From NCBI GenBank assembly GCA_964648485.1, contig CAZYOF010000031.1, forward strand, positions 1 to 22,481: a stretch of DNA of 22,481 bases. The letters are read 5' to 3'. Positions 15,183-21,880 of the stretch are shown here, piece by piece. How positions within the stretch are numbered: the stretch's first letter is position 1; every line of letters begins with the position of its first letter. Source of the stretch: DAIOEK01 sp964648485. GTDB lineage: Bacteria > Chloroflexota > Anaerolineae > Anaerolineales > Anaerolineaceae. Position numbers and translations under genes: made by a program. Below the pieces are notes generated by a model that saw only the letters and a program-made list of their open reading frames with translations, did not search any database and was not told the DNA's origin.

Positions 15183-15620
15183 TTACAACCCTATCAATGG
15201 GTCGAGGGCTATACTGCCTGCACCGGTAAAGAGCAACGCTAGCGAAATGGCCAGCAGGGCAAAGTCGAACTCCCAGCCGGTGGTTTGCTGGGCGGAAAAG
15301 CCAACTTTCATCACCCGCCTCTTGGCGACTAGTATGGCCACCAGCATGTTGATGGCGAACAGGACCGCCAGGATGCGCGTCCCAAGACCGAGAATGAGCA
15401 ACACTGCGCCTGCTGTCTCTAGCAAGGCGATCGCCCAGCCAAAGAAGATGGGCAAAGGGATACCCATCTGCTTCAAGAACCCGCCAAAGCCAGCCGGGCC
15501 CTTCATCATTGAGTTGGGGTTGAGTTTGGGCCAGCCATGCACCAGAAAGATAATACCCATCGCCAGGCGCAGGATGACCAGGCCCCAATTGCTATACGGT
15601 GAAAAGATGTTATCTAACAT
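15183..15620 (-). CDS. DoxX-family membrane protein 2 (CatD-like)
   Basis: A 145-residue protein with four membrane helices. It has 'ILRLAMGIIFLVHGWPKLNPNSMM', a Gly-rich loop 'KGPAGFGGFLKQMGIPLP', 'FFGWAIALLETAGAVLLILGLGTRILAVLFAINM' and 'GWEFDFALLAISLALLFTGAGSIALD', all standard for DoxX. ATG 15620 is chosen because GGAGGA stands four bases upstream; a further start at 15647 would add nine residues over that site. It is the first structural gene after HxlR and 17 bases ahead of DoxX 1. In Bacillus the pair CatD-CatE detoxifies catechol-type quinones, and this gene fills the CatD place. No lesion is seen. Confidence 0.88.
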   Translation of the reverse strand: MLDNIFSPYSNWGLVILRLAMGIIFLVHGWPKLNPNSMMKGPAGFGGFLKQMGIPLPIFFGWAIALLETAGAVLLILGLGTRILAVLFAINMLVAILVAKRRVMKVGFSAQQTTGWEFDFALLAISLALLFTGAGSIALDPLIGL

Positions 15621-15682
15621 AAATTCCTCCATATTGAGATATGTCAAGATTGAATGACGAGGTCACAATCTGACAATCTATA

Positions 15683-16012
15683 TTACAGCCGTTGGTTCCC
15701 ATTTTCCTCTTCCGGATACCAGCGATGCACCCAGGCCGTCAGGGCAGACAACACGCCTAAAAGGTCATTGCCTTTTTCAGTCAGTTCATACTCCACGTGG
15801 CGCGGCCCCACATAGACAGGATAACGATTGACAATGCCGGCGCGCTCTAATGTCTTGAGTCGCTGGGTGAGCGTGGCCGGGTTAACGCCGCCGACGGTCT
15901 CCTGCAATTCGCAAAACCGCTTTCGTTCACGCAGGTAGTAGATCATTTCCAATGTCCACTTCCTGCCGAGAATTTTGGCGGCTTTTGTGATCGGGCAGTT
16001 TTGATCTACCAT
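15683..16012 (-). CDS. HxlR/DUF24-family redox-type regulator (YodB/CatR-like)
   Basis: A 109-residue winged-helix protein: 'CPITKAAKILGRKWTLEMIYYLRERKRFCELQETVGGVNPATLTQRLKTLERAGIVNR', the wing 'PRHVEYELTEKGNDLLGVL', then a C-terminal dimer helix. Cys6 stands directly before the first helix, as in YodB, CatR and HxlR, where the equivalent Cys6 senses quinones and diamide. The only other cysteine is Cys34. AGGAG stands seven bases before the start. It heads the leftward cluster and has a palindromic site over its own promoter (16024-16104), so autorepression relieved by electrophiles is the likely mode. Confidence 0.9.
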   Translation of the reverse strand: MVDQNCPITKAAKILGRKWTLEMIYYLRERKRFCELQETVGGVNPATLTQRLKTLERAGIVNRYPVYVGPRHVEYELTEKGNDLLGVLSALTAWVHRWYPEEENGNQRL

Positions 16013-16023
16013 TCGTCAACTCC

Positions 16024-16137
16024 TTACTATAAAAAATAAAGTAGAAGGTGAAAAATAATACGCCATATTCGGTGGCGTAAAAGGTGCTTTATTTTTTATA
16101 GTAACCATAGTTTACCCAAATACTCATATTAAGTCAA
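16024..16137 (-). promoter_or_regulatory. HxlR promoter with a perfect 18-bp inverted repeat
   Basis: Minus-strand promoter TTGACT (16137-16132), 17 bases, TAAACT (16114-16109). From the expected transcript start onward lies an exact inverted repeat, TTACTATAAAAAATAAAG at 16024-16041 and its complement at 16087-16104. Between the arms is a smaller one, TACGCC/GGCGTA. The arms contain TACTAT/ATAGTA, which recalls the YodB/CatR operator core TACT...AGTA. The site therefore probably binds the HxlR-type regulator, perhaps as two dimers about 63 bp apart. Confidence 0.7.
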
Positions 16138-16372
16138 TAAAAAACCTTTGACATAGAAAACGAAGGGAATACAAGCGGATGATGCAAAGCAATATTAGGC
16201 GAGGCTCCGCCATTGACCCATACATTGATGTAATCGCCTGAATCACGTTCCAAATCCAATTTCTTGGCAGCAGATGACTGTCTCGATAGATCACCAACTG
16301 GAAGAACAGGCCATCCATAAATTTCCATGGATCACGGACAACGATTCCTTCTATAACCACATCGTTTATCAT
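16124..16372 (-). pseudogene. SSB-like gene, second copy, frameshifted and cut short
   Basis: The first 33 or so codons (from ATG 16372, AGGAGG just upstream) repeat the gene at 1-94: MINDVVIEGIVVRDPWKFMDG, then LFFQLVIYRDS. The protein-like sequence then continues in another frame, 'AAKKLDLERDSGDYINVWVNGGASP', as if one base were missing near 16263-16270. 'SGDYINVWVNGG' resembles the OB strand 'ET.FI.V.VWG' of SSB proteins. After 'GGASP' the similarity ends and both frames stop by 16134, well short of a full OB domain (about 100 residues). The gene is therefore dead, although its promoter and leader look intact. Confidence 0.6.
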
Positions 16373-16461
16373 CTGACCTCCTTGTTTATGAAACCTTCGT
16401 CATCTTGGGTTAAAAAGAAAATACCGGACAGATCCCAGTTGGTTGTGTCCGGCCAACGATA
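16279..16461. repeat. Direct repeat, copy 2 (partner 1-182)
   Basis: Matches 1-182 in the same orientation over the SSB-like start, ribosome site and leader hairpin. About twenty substitutions and one single-base indel are visible by eye. With copy 1 it brackets the exporter and detoxification segment. Confidence 0.85.
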
Positions 16462-16523
16462 GATGAAGAAGTTTTGAGTTGTCAATCTGAGTATATCAAT
16501 TACAAGGGGCTTATCCTAGATGG
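16411..16523 (-). promoter_or_regulatory. Promoter and terminator-like leader hairpin, copy 2
   Basis: -35 TAGGAT (16518-16513), 17 bases, -10 TATACT (16495-16490). Then come the ATCGTTGGC block, the stem CCGGACA/TGTCCGG (16452-16446 with 16430-16424) and a T-rich run (16420-16411). The loop reads CAACCAACTGGGATC and keeps the AACCnnCTGGG seen in copy 1. The region upstream toward 16570 holds no gene. Confidence 0.6.
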
Positions 16524-16570
16524 TCAATTTCATTTCAATAATGCCACGCTCCTTTATGGGTAAAAATCGA

Positions 16571-17005
16571 TCAGTGTGTGAAGACACGCAGTTTGGCCAC
16601 CCCGGTTTGAGTGACAAGCACCTTGGGAACTACTGATGGAAACAGGATAGATAAATCTGCTGACACAGAGACCCGTACCGTGTTGTCTCCCCCGCTGACC
16701 TGAATTCCTGTAACAAAGGCATGGACCCCTTTAGCGGATAAGCTGGCTGTATTTGAAGTCACATAAGCCTGAGCGTTCCCCCAGGTTCTTGAAGTGGGAA
16801 CAAGACTTCCGGTATCTTGAAAAACTTGCTGATTGATCTCAGCGGAAGCGGCAACTGCTGCAGCATCCGCTGCCTTTGCCACTTCTGAAATGGCATAAAA
16901 ATACCGTCCGAGTTCAATAGCCAATGCCAGGGCAGGAATCATCACCAACCCAATGAATACCGCCCAGAAAGTCATTGAATAGCCACGCCGATCTCGCCAC
17001 AGCAT
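16571..17005 (-). CDS. TadG/TadE-like pilus assembly protein
   Basis: A 144-residue protein with an N-terminal 'RDRRGYSMTFWAVFIGLVMIPALALAIELGRYFYAISEVAKAADAAAVAAS'. This is the standard opening of TadG-like proteins: an RRG motif, one membrane helix, then an Ala-rich helix. The rest is a beta-rich extracytoplasmic domain. TadG proteins of other systems are much longer and carry a von Willebrand domain, absent here. ATG 17005 is preferred because TAATATG joins it to the previous stop and AAGAAGG lies upstream; an earlier ATG at 17041 has no ribosome site. It is the last gene of the pilus cluster. Confidence 0.75.
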   Translation of the reverse strand: MLWRDRRGYSMTFWAVFIGLVMIPALALAIELGRYFYAISEVAKAADAAAVAASAEINQQVFQDTGSLVPTSRTWGNAQAYVTSNTASLSAKGVHAFVTGIQVSGGDNTVRVSVSADLSILFPSVVPKVLVTQTGVAKLRVFTH

Positions 17006-17006
17006 A

Positions 17007-17417
17007 TTACCAGCCTTCTTGCCGAAATGTAGAATCGGCACGGACAGTAAACGTCTGCCCTGGCAATCCAGGGAACAGGCTGGTCAGAGGAGCCATAAAG
17101 TTGGGTACACTGCCGCTGACTTGGATCTTTAAAATGCTGCCGGCACTTCCTCCTGGAGCCAAGACACTGACCGAAGTATTTTCCAGAATCCCAGCCTGGG
17201 CGATTGCGTCTCTTGCTCCACTCATGGCATAACAGGCTGGGCATTGCTGCGCCACACTTCCCATACGCGCACCATGCCTGGCTGCGGCTTGCACTGCCTG
17301 TTGGGCATAGACTAACATCCCCAGGTTAACAATCGCCAACATGACCATAATCGCAATTGGAGTTGTAATTGCAGCCTCAAGCAATTCCATCCCACGAGTG
17401 TCTTTAATAAACCTCAT
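17007..17417 (-). CDS. TadE-like minor pilin
   Basis: A 136-residue protein: MRFIKDTRGMELLEAAITTPIAIMVMLAIVNLGMLVYAQQAVQAAARHGARMGS. A basic N-terminus, 'RGMELLEAA' and a single membrane helix followed by an Ala/Gln-rich segment are typical of TadE pseudopilins, which prepilin peptidase cuts before the hydrophobic stretch. Two cysteines (QQCPAC) may form a disulfide outside the cell. AGGAGG stands three bases before ATG 17417; the longer frame to 17489 has no support. The gene lies between the Flp pilin and TadG-like genes. Confidence 0.78.
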   Translation of the reverse strand: MRFIKDTRGMELLEAAITTPIAIMVMLAIVNLGMLVYAQQAVQAAARHGARMGSVAQQCPACYAMSGARDAIAQAGILENTSVSVLAPGGSAGSILKIQVSGSVPNFMAPLTSLFPGLPGQTFTVRADSTFRQEGW

Positions 17418-17497
17418 AATCCTCCTTGAGGAATAATTGATCTGCCAGTTTTTGGAACATCCCCGAAGGGGACATTGCTGGCAGACCATTGATTTGA

Positions 17498-17644
17498 CTA
17501 GATTTTTCCAGCAATATCTGTCACGATGGCAGCGATATTTTGGCCCAGCAACCGGTATGCACCATAAGCCACCAGAACAACTACTGCAATGATCAATGCG
17601 ACCTCAGTCGACTCGATTCCCCGGTTATCCTTTAGGAAACGCAA
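17498..17644 (-). CDS. Flp-type major pilin (type IVb prepilin)
   Basis: A small gene easily missed because it has no ATG. From TTG 17644 it reads (M)RFLKDNRG, IESTEVALIIAVVVLVAYG, AYRLLGQNIAAIVTDIAGKI: 48 residues. Cutting after Gly gives a mature pilin with Glu at position 5 and a hydrophobic helix, which is the Flp signature. AGGAGG at 17659-17654 is nine bases from this TTG. Another TTG at 17650 is only three bases away and less likely. Length and sequence fit Flp pilins (45-70 residues). The prepilin peptidase gene ends directly upstream at 17667. Confidence 0.8.
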   Translation of the reverse strand: MRFLKDNRGIESTEVALIIAVVVLVAYGAYRLLGQNIAAIVTDIAGKI

Positions 17645-17666
17645 TGCCAATCACCTCCTTCCTTCT

Positions 17667-18167
17667 TTAGAAATATGGATAGAGAACGAACAACAAAGTT
17701 CCACAAAAAATTGATACGACAAAAGGAATTTCCCTCTTTTTCTGAAGGCTCGCGATTACGCCCTGCACTCCACCGACAATTGATATCGGGATCAGAAAAA
17801 TTGGATTTCCAAGAACCAGGGCAGCTGCAATTATCAGCTTGACATCCGCACCTCCCAAAACACCAAATTCCCAAAGCACCCACACGACAAGGATGAGAAG
17901 ACAAATCAACGTCGCCGCAGGTTGAAAAATTGCAGCAAATGCGGACAACGTAAGGGCGAATGCCAGACGTTTTTCTCGGGGGTTGAAATCTGATACGTGT
18001 GTCAGTGCAATCATCAACAATACTGGAGCCCATAAGCCATTGAAAAGGGCATACACACCTGCACCAACCATCCCGCCAACGGTTAATGGCGTGGGGACCT
18101 GGTGGTTGCGGAGATCGTAGACCATACAGGTAAAAAACAGGGCTAAAACGGCGAAATTAGCGATCAG
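17667..18167 (-). CDS. A24 prepilin peptidase (TadV/CpaA-like), probable CTG start
   Basis: A 166-residue aspartic membrane protease that cuts Flp-type prepilins. From CTG 18167 it reads (M)IANFAVLALFFTCMVYDLRNHQVPT, where D20 is the first catalytic Asp. The second is in 'LGGADVKL', matching the GxGD-type motif with Ala in place of the second Gly. About six membrane helices are visible. A start at ATG 18125 would remove the first helix, whereas AGGAG stands six bases before CTG 18167 and an in-frame TAG lies just upstream. CTG initiation is rare, so this start is inference. Transcription should come from the promoter and leader at 18205-18316. Confidence 0.78.
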   Translation of the reverse strand: MIANFAVLALFFTCMVYDLRNHQVPTPLTVGGMVGAGVYALFNGLWAPVLLMIALTHVSDFNPREKRLAFALTLSAFAAIFQPAATLICLLILVVWVLWEFGVLGGADVKLIIAAALVLGNPIFLIPISIVGGVQGVIASLQKKREIPFVVSIFCGTLLFVLYPYF

Positions 18168-18204
18168 AAGGCGCTCCTATCCATTCTGCATCAGTGCAAG
18201 TGCT

Positions 18205-18316
18205 TAAAAATTAAAGCTGGACTCACTTCTGCGCCCAGAAGGTTCTGTCCAGCCAACGATTAATCAAAGATTGTCTATTAATAATTATAATGACGGAATG
18301 AAGTTATCCAAGGTGG
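18205..18316 (-). promoter_or_regulatory. Promoter and terminator-like leader hairpin, copy 3 (pilus cluster)
   Basis: CCACC (18316-18312), -35 TTGGAT (18311-18306), 16 bases, -10 TATAAT (18289-18284). Then ATCGTTGGC, the stem GCTGGAC/GTCCAGC (18253-18247 with 18222-18216) and the T-rich run (18215-18205). The stem differs from copies 1 and 2 at a pair that changes on both sides (C-G to T-A), so pairing is kept. The loop again contains AACCnnCTGGG and here adds an inner stem, CTTCT/AGAAG. Confidence 0.65.
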
Positions 18317-18799
18317 CCAATTTCTTGATGGGAGTAATAGCCACTTTTCCCGTTGACATGGAAGTTTAAACAACCGACGAAAGGTAAAATTAATCATATC
18401 TGTCCATAATTTATCTGATTGCCAGGATCGTTTTTATGATTTTGGCAGAAATGATAAAATTATTAAGGATGAGGCTATCCTTTCTACCCACTCTGATCGA
18501 CGAACGGATTTTTTGGTAAGCTAATCCAAGACTACATAAGAAATAACAGGACGAGCCGCCTGTAACAAAGCAGTTGAAACAGGTTTATGATCCGACTATG
18601 CATAGAGAAAAAGGAGATGGGTGGGCGTTTACTGTACCAAGTAAATGAAAGATACAATCCTTATCAATTTGCAGATAGTTCACGTCTGTATGGCTCCGCA
18701 CTGAATGGATCAATAAGAATTAAAATGATTATTATCCAGAATATGCATTCTAGATAGTTGTCATTTCAATTGTAGTTCCACGAACAAGGAGTGAATAAA
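18317..18799. other. Intergenic region before the first HEAT gene
   Basis: About 480 bases without a gene I can support. One 46-codon frame (18617-18757) begins MGGRLLYQVNERYNPYQFADSS, but its ATG touches the AAGGAG box with no spacing and it matches nothing known. No clear consensus promoter for the HEAT gene was found. Confidence 0.5.
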
Positions 18800-20029
18800 A
18801 TGGCATTTTTTGATTCTATTGGAAAACCGGATGTTCAGAAACTCGAGAACCGGCAAGACATTTCTGGACTTATAAAAGCTTTAAAGTATAAAGATCATAA
18901 GGTTAGAGATGCCGCTGAACAAGCTCTTATCAAGATTGGCTCACCGGCTGTTGAGCCAATAATCGCCGTCCTTCCTGACGAGGATATCCGCAGTAGAACA
19001 TTTAATATCCTGGGTGAAATCGGCGATCGTCGCGCTACGGAAGCCCTGCTCGCCTATCTCAATAAAAAATCACCCCATGAAGATTACGTCTCATATTTCT
19101 TCCGAATGGATGCGGCCAGGGCGTTGGGGAAAATCGGTGATCCAAGAGCAGCTGGTCCTTTAACACAAGCTTTAGATGACGAGCACTTTGAAGTGATCGA
19201 TGAAGCCTATGCAGCACTACGCAACTTGGGGTTGCCGGCTGGGGAATGCCTTTTACCAATGCTGCAAAACCAAAAACCTGCGCTGCGGCAGCGTGCCGCG
19301 GAATTGTTGGGGATGATCAACGATAGCCGGGCTTTTAAGCCACTCCTTATGCTCTTGTCTGATGAGGACCAGGGGGTTCGCAAGGCTGCAGCAGAGGCCC
19401 TTGGAAGACTGGGAAATCCGGCGGCTATACCAGCTTTGACAGGACTGATTAGAGACAAATTTGCTGTTTCGCGCGAATCGGCTTTCGAAGCCATCTGGAA
19501 GATGGGAAAGCCGGATACCTCGCCATTGGTTGATGTACTGGAAGCTGACCCGGAACCTTACCCTGGTTGCCGAAGGCTTGCATGTGAACAACTGGGTAAG
19601 ATTGGCGAACCCGCGGTTGTTGGTCCGTTGTTAAAATATTTTTCTATCATACAATGGAATCAATATGTTGGCCGCAGCTGGCTTCGAGAAGATCGTGATC
19701 CGTTGCTCAAGACGCTAAGCAGTTTGTCAATTCCAAATAATGAGCTTTTCATTGAAGCCATGCTGAGTGAAGACCCAAAAATCCGTTATGCAGCGGCAGT
19801 TGTCCTTGATTCTGAGAAAATTGCTCAGGGCTTTGTGGTCATGGGGTTAGAGAAGAAAATGGAAGGTGGGGATGTTGAAATCAAATTAAAAACGATCCGG
19901 GCGTTGAGAAATTTTCCAGCCGAAATTGTCAGCCCAGTATTGTCTTCGGCTGAAAAAAGCCCCGACCTTCAGATTGCCAAAGCAGCAGAAGAGGCGCTAA
20001 ACTGGGTTAAACAACAGAAAGAACAATAA
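18800..20029 (+). CDS. HEAT-repeat protein 1
   Basis: A 409-residue soluble scaffold made almost wholly of HEAT/PBS-lyase-type repeats of about 31 residues, such as 'KVRDAAEQALIKIGSPAVEPIIAVL', 'MDAARALGKIGDPRAAGPLTQAL' and 'GVRKAAAEALGRLGNPAAIPALTGLI'. At least nine repeats are recognisable. The first 30 residues (FFDSIGKPDVQKLENRQDISGLIKAL) form a cap shared with the second HEAT protein at 20559. ATG 18800 is chosen: AAGGAG ends nine bases before it, and the GTG at 18791 lies within that site. HEAT solenoids bind protein partners or carry lyase activity; no catalytic residue is evident, so the role is unknown. A hairpin follows the stop. Confidence 0.88.
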   Translation: MAFFDSIGKPDVQKLENRQDISGLIKALKYKDHKVRDAAEQALIKIGSPAVEPIIAVLPDEDIRSRTFNILGEIGDRRATEALLAYLNKKSPHEDYVSYFFRMDAARALGKIGDPRAAGPLTQALDDEHFEVIDEAYAALRNLGLPAGECLLPMLQNQKPALRQRAAELLGMINDSRAFKPLLMLLSDEDQGVRKAAAEALGRLGNPAAIPALTGLIRDKFAVSRESAFEAIWKMGKPDTSPLVDVLEADPEPYPGCRRLACEQLGKIGEPAVVGPLLKYFSIIQWNQYVGRSWLREDRDPLLKTLSSLSIPNNELFIEAMLSEDPKIRYAAAVVLDSEKIAQGFVVMGLEKKMEGGDVEIKLKTIRALRNFPAEIVSPVLSSAEKSPDLQIAKAAEEALNWVKQQKEQ

Positions 20030-20046
20030 GCCATAAAGGGCTTATT
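20025..20046 (+). terminator. Possible hairpin terminator after HEAT protein 1
   Basis: AATAAGCC (20025-20032) pairs with GGCTTATT (20039-20046) around a six-base loop, starting within the stop codon of the HEAT gene. The following bases (TGTGTTCG) are only weakly T-rich, so termination strength is uncertain. Confidence 0.4.
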
Positions 20047-20196
20047 TGTGTTCGAGTGTGTTATGTAGAAAAATGCGTTGGCTAATCCTCAAAGCTACCC
20101 AAACTTTGTATGAAATTCACAGGTGCGACGACCCAGTCAAAACAACATAGAGCTAACAAGTTGAAGCTAGACTAACTAGTAAAGGAAAGGAACCCG

Positions 20197-20513
20197 GTGA
20201 ATCCAGGAGAATTCTCATCGCGTTGGACTTTATTGAGTAAGCATTCGAACTCCAGCCAGCTTTATTGAATGACCCGAAGCCGCTTTATTACTTCCAACCA
20301 GTAAGGCGGGTCAGGCTGAATGAAGAAACTTATTTCGAAGTTGAGACCGGCAGAAATCTGGATTCTCCCCTGGCAGACCGGACCCGGACGATCCACGAAG
20401 CTGGAAGCAAATTGGGCAGAGAAAATCTTGAATTGGTGATGTCGCTATATATTCAGTGGGACGGCCAGAAAGCTCGAAGCCTTCGGATCATTTTTGGGGA
20501 TATGTTGGATTGA
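20197..20513 (+). pseudogene. Small protein gene with a one-base frameshift near its start
   Basis: From GTG 20197 (AAAGGA five bases upstream) one frame reads MNPGEFSSRWTLLS. After about 20237 the sensible sequence moves to the next frame: AFELQPALLNDPKPLYYFQPVRRVRLNEETYFEVETGRNLDSP, then 'GRENLELVMSLYIQWDGQKARSLRIIFGDMLD'. Adding one base near 20237-20241 joins them into about 105 residues. Without that repair, the nearest start in the main frame is TTG 20265, giving 82 residues without a ribosome site. I do not recognise the family. It lies between two HEAT-repeat genes and may have been cotranscribed with them. Confidence 0.55.
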
Positions 20514-20558
20514 GCGATCCCTTGTCACTAGTCAAATGTTAATAAGTGGAGATGCAAG

Positions 20559-21794
20559 ATGCGCTTTCTTGGATCATTCTTAAAACCAGACCTCAAAAAA
20601 ATGGAGTCCCAGAAGGATATCAAAGGATTATTTAAGATCCTGCATGATCCAAAACATGAGCAACGTATTGAAGCAATGCAAGCCCTTGCAAATATTGGTG
20701 GAGATGTAGTATGGGCAGAGTTTGTAAAAATATTGGTTAGTGGAGATAAAGAAAGCTCCCTCTCAAACAACGCAAAACATTATTTATCCACCGCAGGAAC
20801 TCATGCAGTTCCTCACCTGACACCCTATCTACACGAAAATCACCTGAATCATATGGTGTTTTATACGCTGATACAGATGGGCAGACCTGCTCTAGAACCT
20901 ATGCGATCAGCGCTCCGAGATTCTAATTGGACTGTGCGTAAGAACGCTGCAGAGATAATCTGTCAAATTAACGACGTTAAGAAGGAGGAATGGGACGGCA
21001 TCGATTACTGGGTTGCTGCTGGGAAATTTGAGAAATTGAAAGAATTAGGGAATGACGCTATTGCCCCATTAATTTCGATGCTGGATTCGCCTTTCTATGC
21101 CGGTCCAGCAGCTCGTTTGCTGGGAGAAATTGGTGATGTTTCAGTTGCCCGAATCTTGATTGAATCGGTAAAAAAGGATCATGTGGGTTTGGCATGGTAT
21201 GTAGATATTGTCTCAGGACTTCTCGCCTATACCCAAAGAAACCCGAATTGGTCTGAATTAATGACTCCAATATTAGAACTGGAAGGTTCATCGGCGGTCC
21301 AATTCATTCAATACCTGATAGACGTTAATCCGGAAACACTAACTCCTGCGGACCATTCTTTACTGAAAAATCATCTGAATCATATAAATCAATCGGCTCA
21401 ACCCTCGATCGCCGAACCCCAAGAAATGAAAGATGACAGCAGAGCCGAACAGCTTTGGAAATCAGGGCATTGGTGGAGCCGGGAACCTCAGCAAGGTGAA
21501 ATTATCCGATGGCTTACAGTTATTGGATGTAGAAAGGGAGACGAACCAGACGGATCTCAAATCAATGCGGCAATGACGTCAGGATACATTGCGCGTTCCT
21601 CAAGAATATTTGTCTGTGATGATTTTACATTTGACCGATCCGACGATGAAATTACGATCGAGACTATTGAAGCTTCAAAGTTAATTGCAATGCACAATGG
21701 ATTGAAATGGGAAGAATGTAATACCTCTATGCTAAAGATGTCGTCACAAACTTATGGAAACAACTTTATTGTGATTTGTTATACTAGGCAATGA
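20559..21794 (+). CDS. HEAT-repeat protein 2 with an extra C-terminal domain
   Basis: A 411-residue paralogue of the protein at 18800. The N-terminal cap 'FLGSFLKPDLKKMESQKDIKGLFKIL' aligns with 'FFDSIGKPDVQKLENRQDISGLIKAL', and degenerate HEAT repeats run to about residue 280 ('TVRKNAAEIICQIND', 'GPAARLLGEIGDVSVARILI'). After a polar linker (about 285-310) comes a separate domain of about 100 residues without HEAT character, containing 'SGHWWSREPQQGEIIRWLTVIGCRKGDEPDG' and 'SSRIFVCDDFTFDRSDDEITIETIEASKL'. I cannot name that domain. GGAG precedes ATG 20559 by seven bases. No lesion is visible. Confidence 0.82.
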   Translation: MRFLGSFLKPDLKKMESQKDIKGLFKILHDPKHEQRIEAMQALANIGGDVVWAEFVKILVSGDKESSLSNNAKHYLSTAGTHAVPHLTPYLHENHLNHMVFYTLIQMGRPALEPMRSALRDSNWTVRKNAAEIICQINDVKKEEWDGIDYWVAAGKFEKLKELGNDAIAPLISMLDSPFYAGPAARLLGEIGDVSVARILIESVKKDHVGLAWYVDIVSGLLAYTQRNPNWSELMTPILELEGSSAVQFIQYLIDVNPETLTPADHSLLKNHLNHINQSAQPSIAEPQEMKDDSRAEQLWKSGHWWSREPQQGEIIRWLTVIGCRKGDEPDGSQINAAMTSGYIARSSRIFVCDDFTFDRSDDEITIETIEASKLIAMHNGLKWEECNTSMLKMSSQTYGNNFIVICYTRQ

Positions 21795-21880
21795 TTGGAG
21801 TTGTGTTCTTGACTTAGTATAAATTGTCTGATGTCAACTGATTTATGAGGTAATCTTAAAAACCCAACCTAATTTAAGTA

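Noticed and set aside
16571..16571. Search for a terminator after the pilus cluster (16500-16570, minus strand)
   Set aside because: No stem followed by a T-run was found; only the copy-2 promoter lies there.
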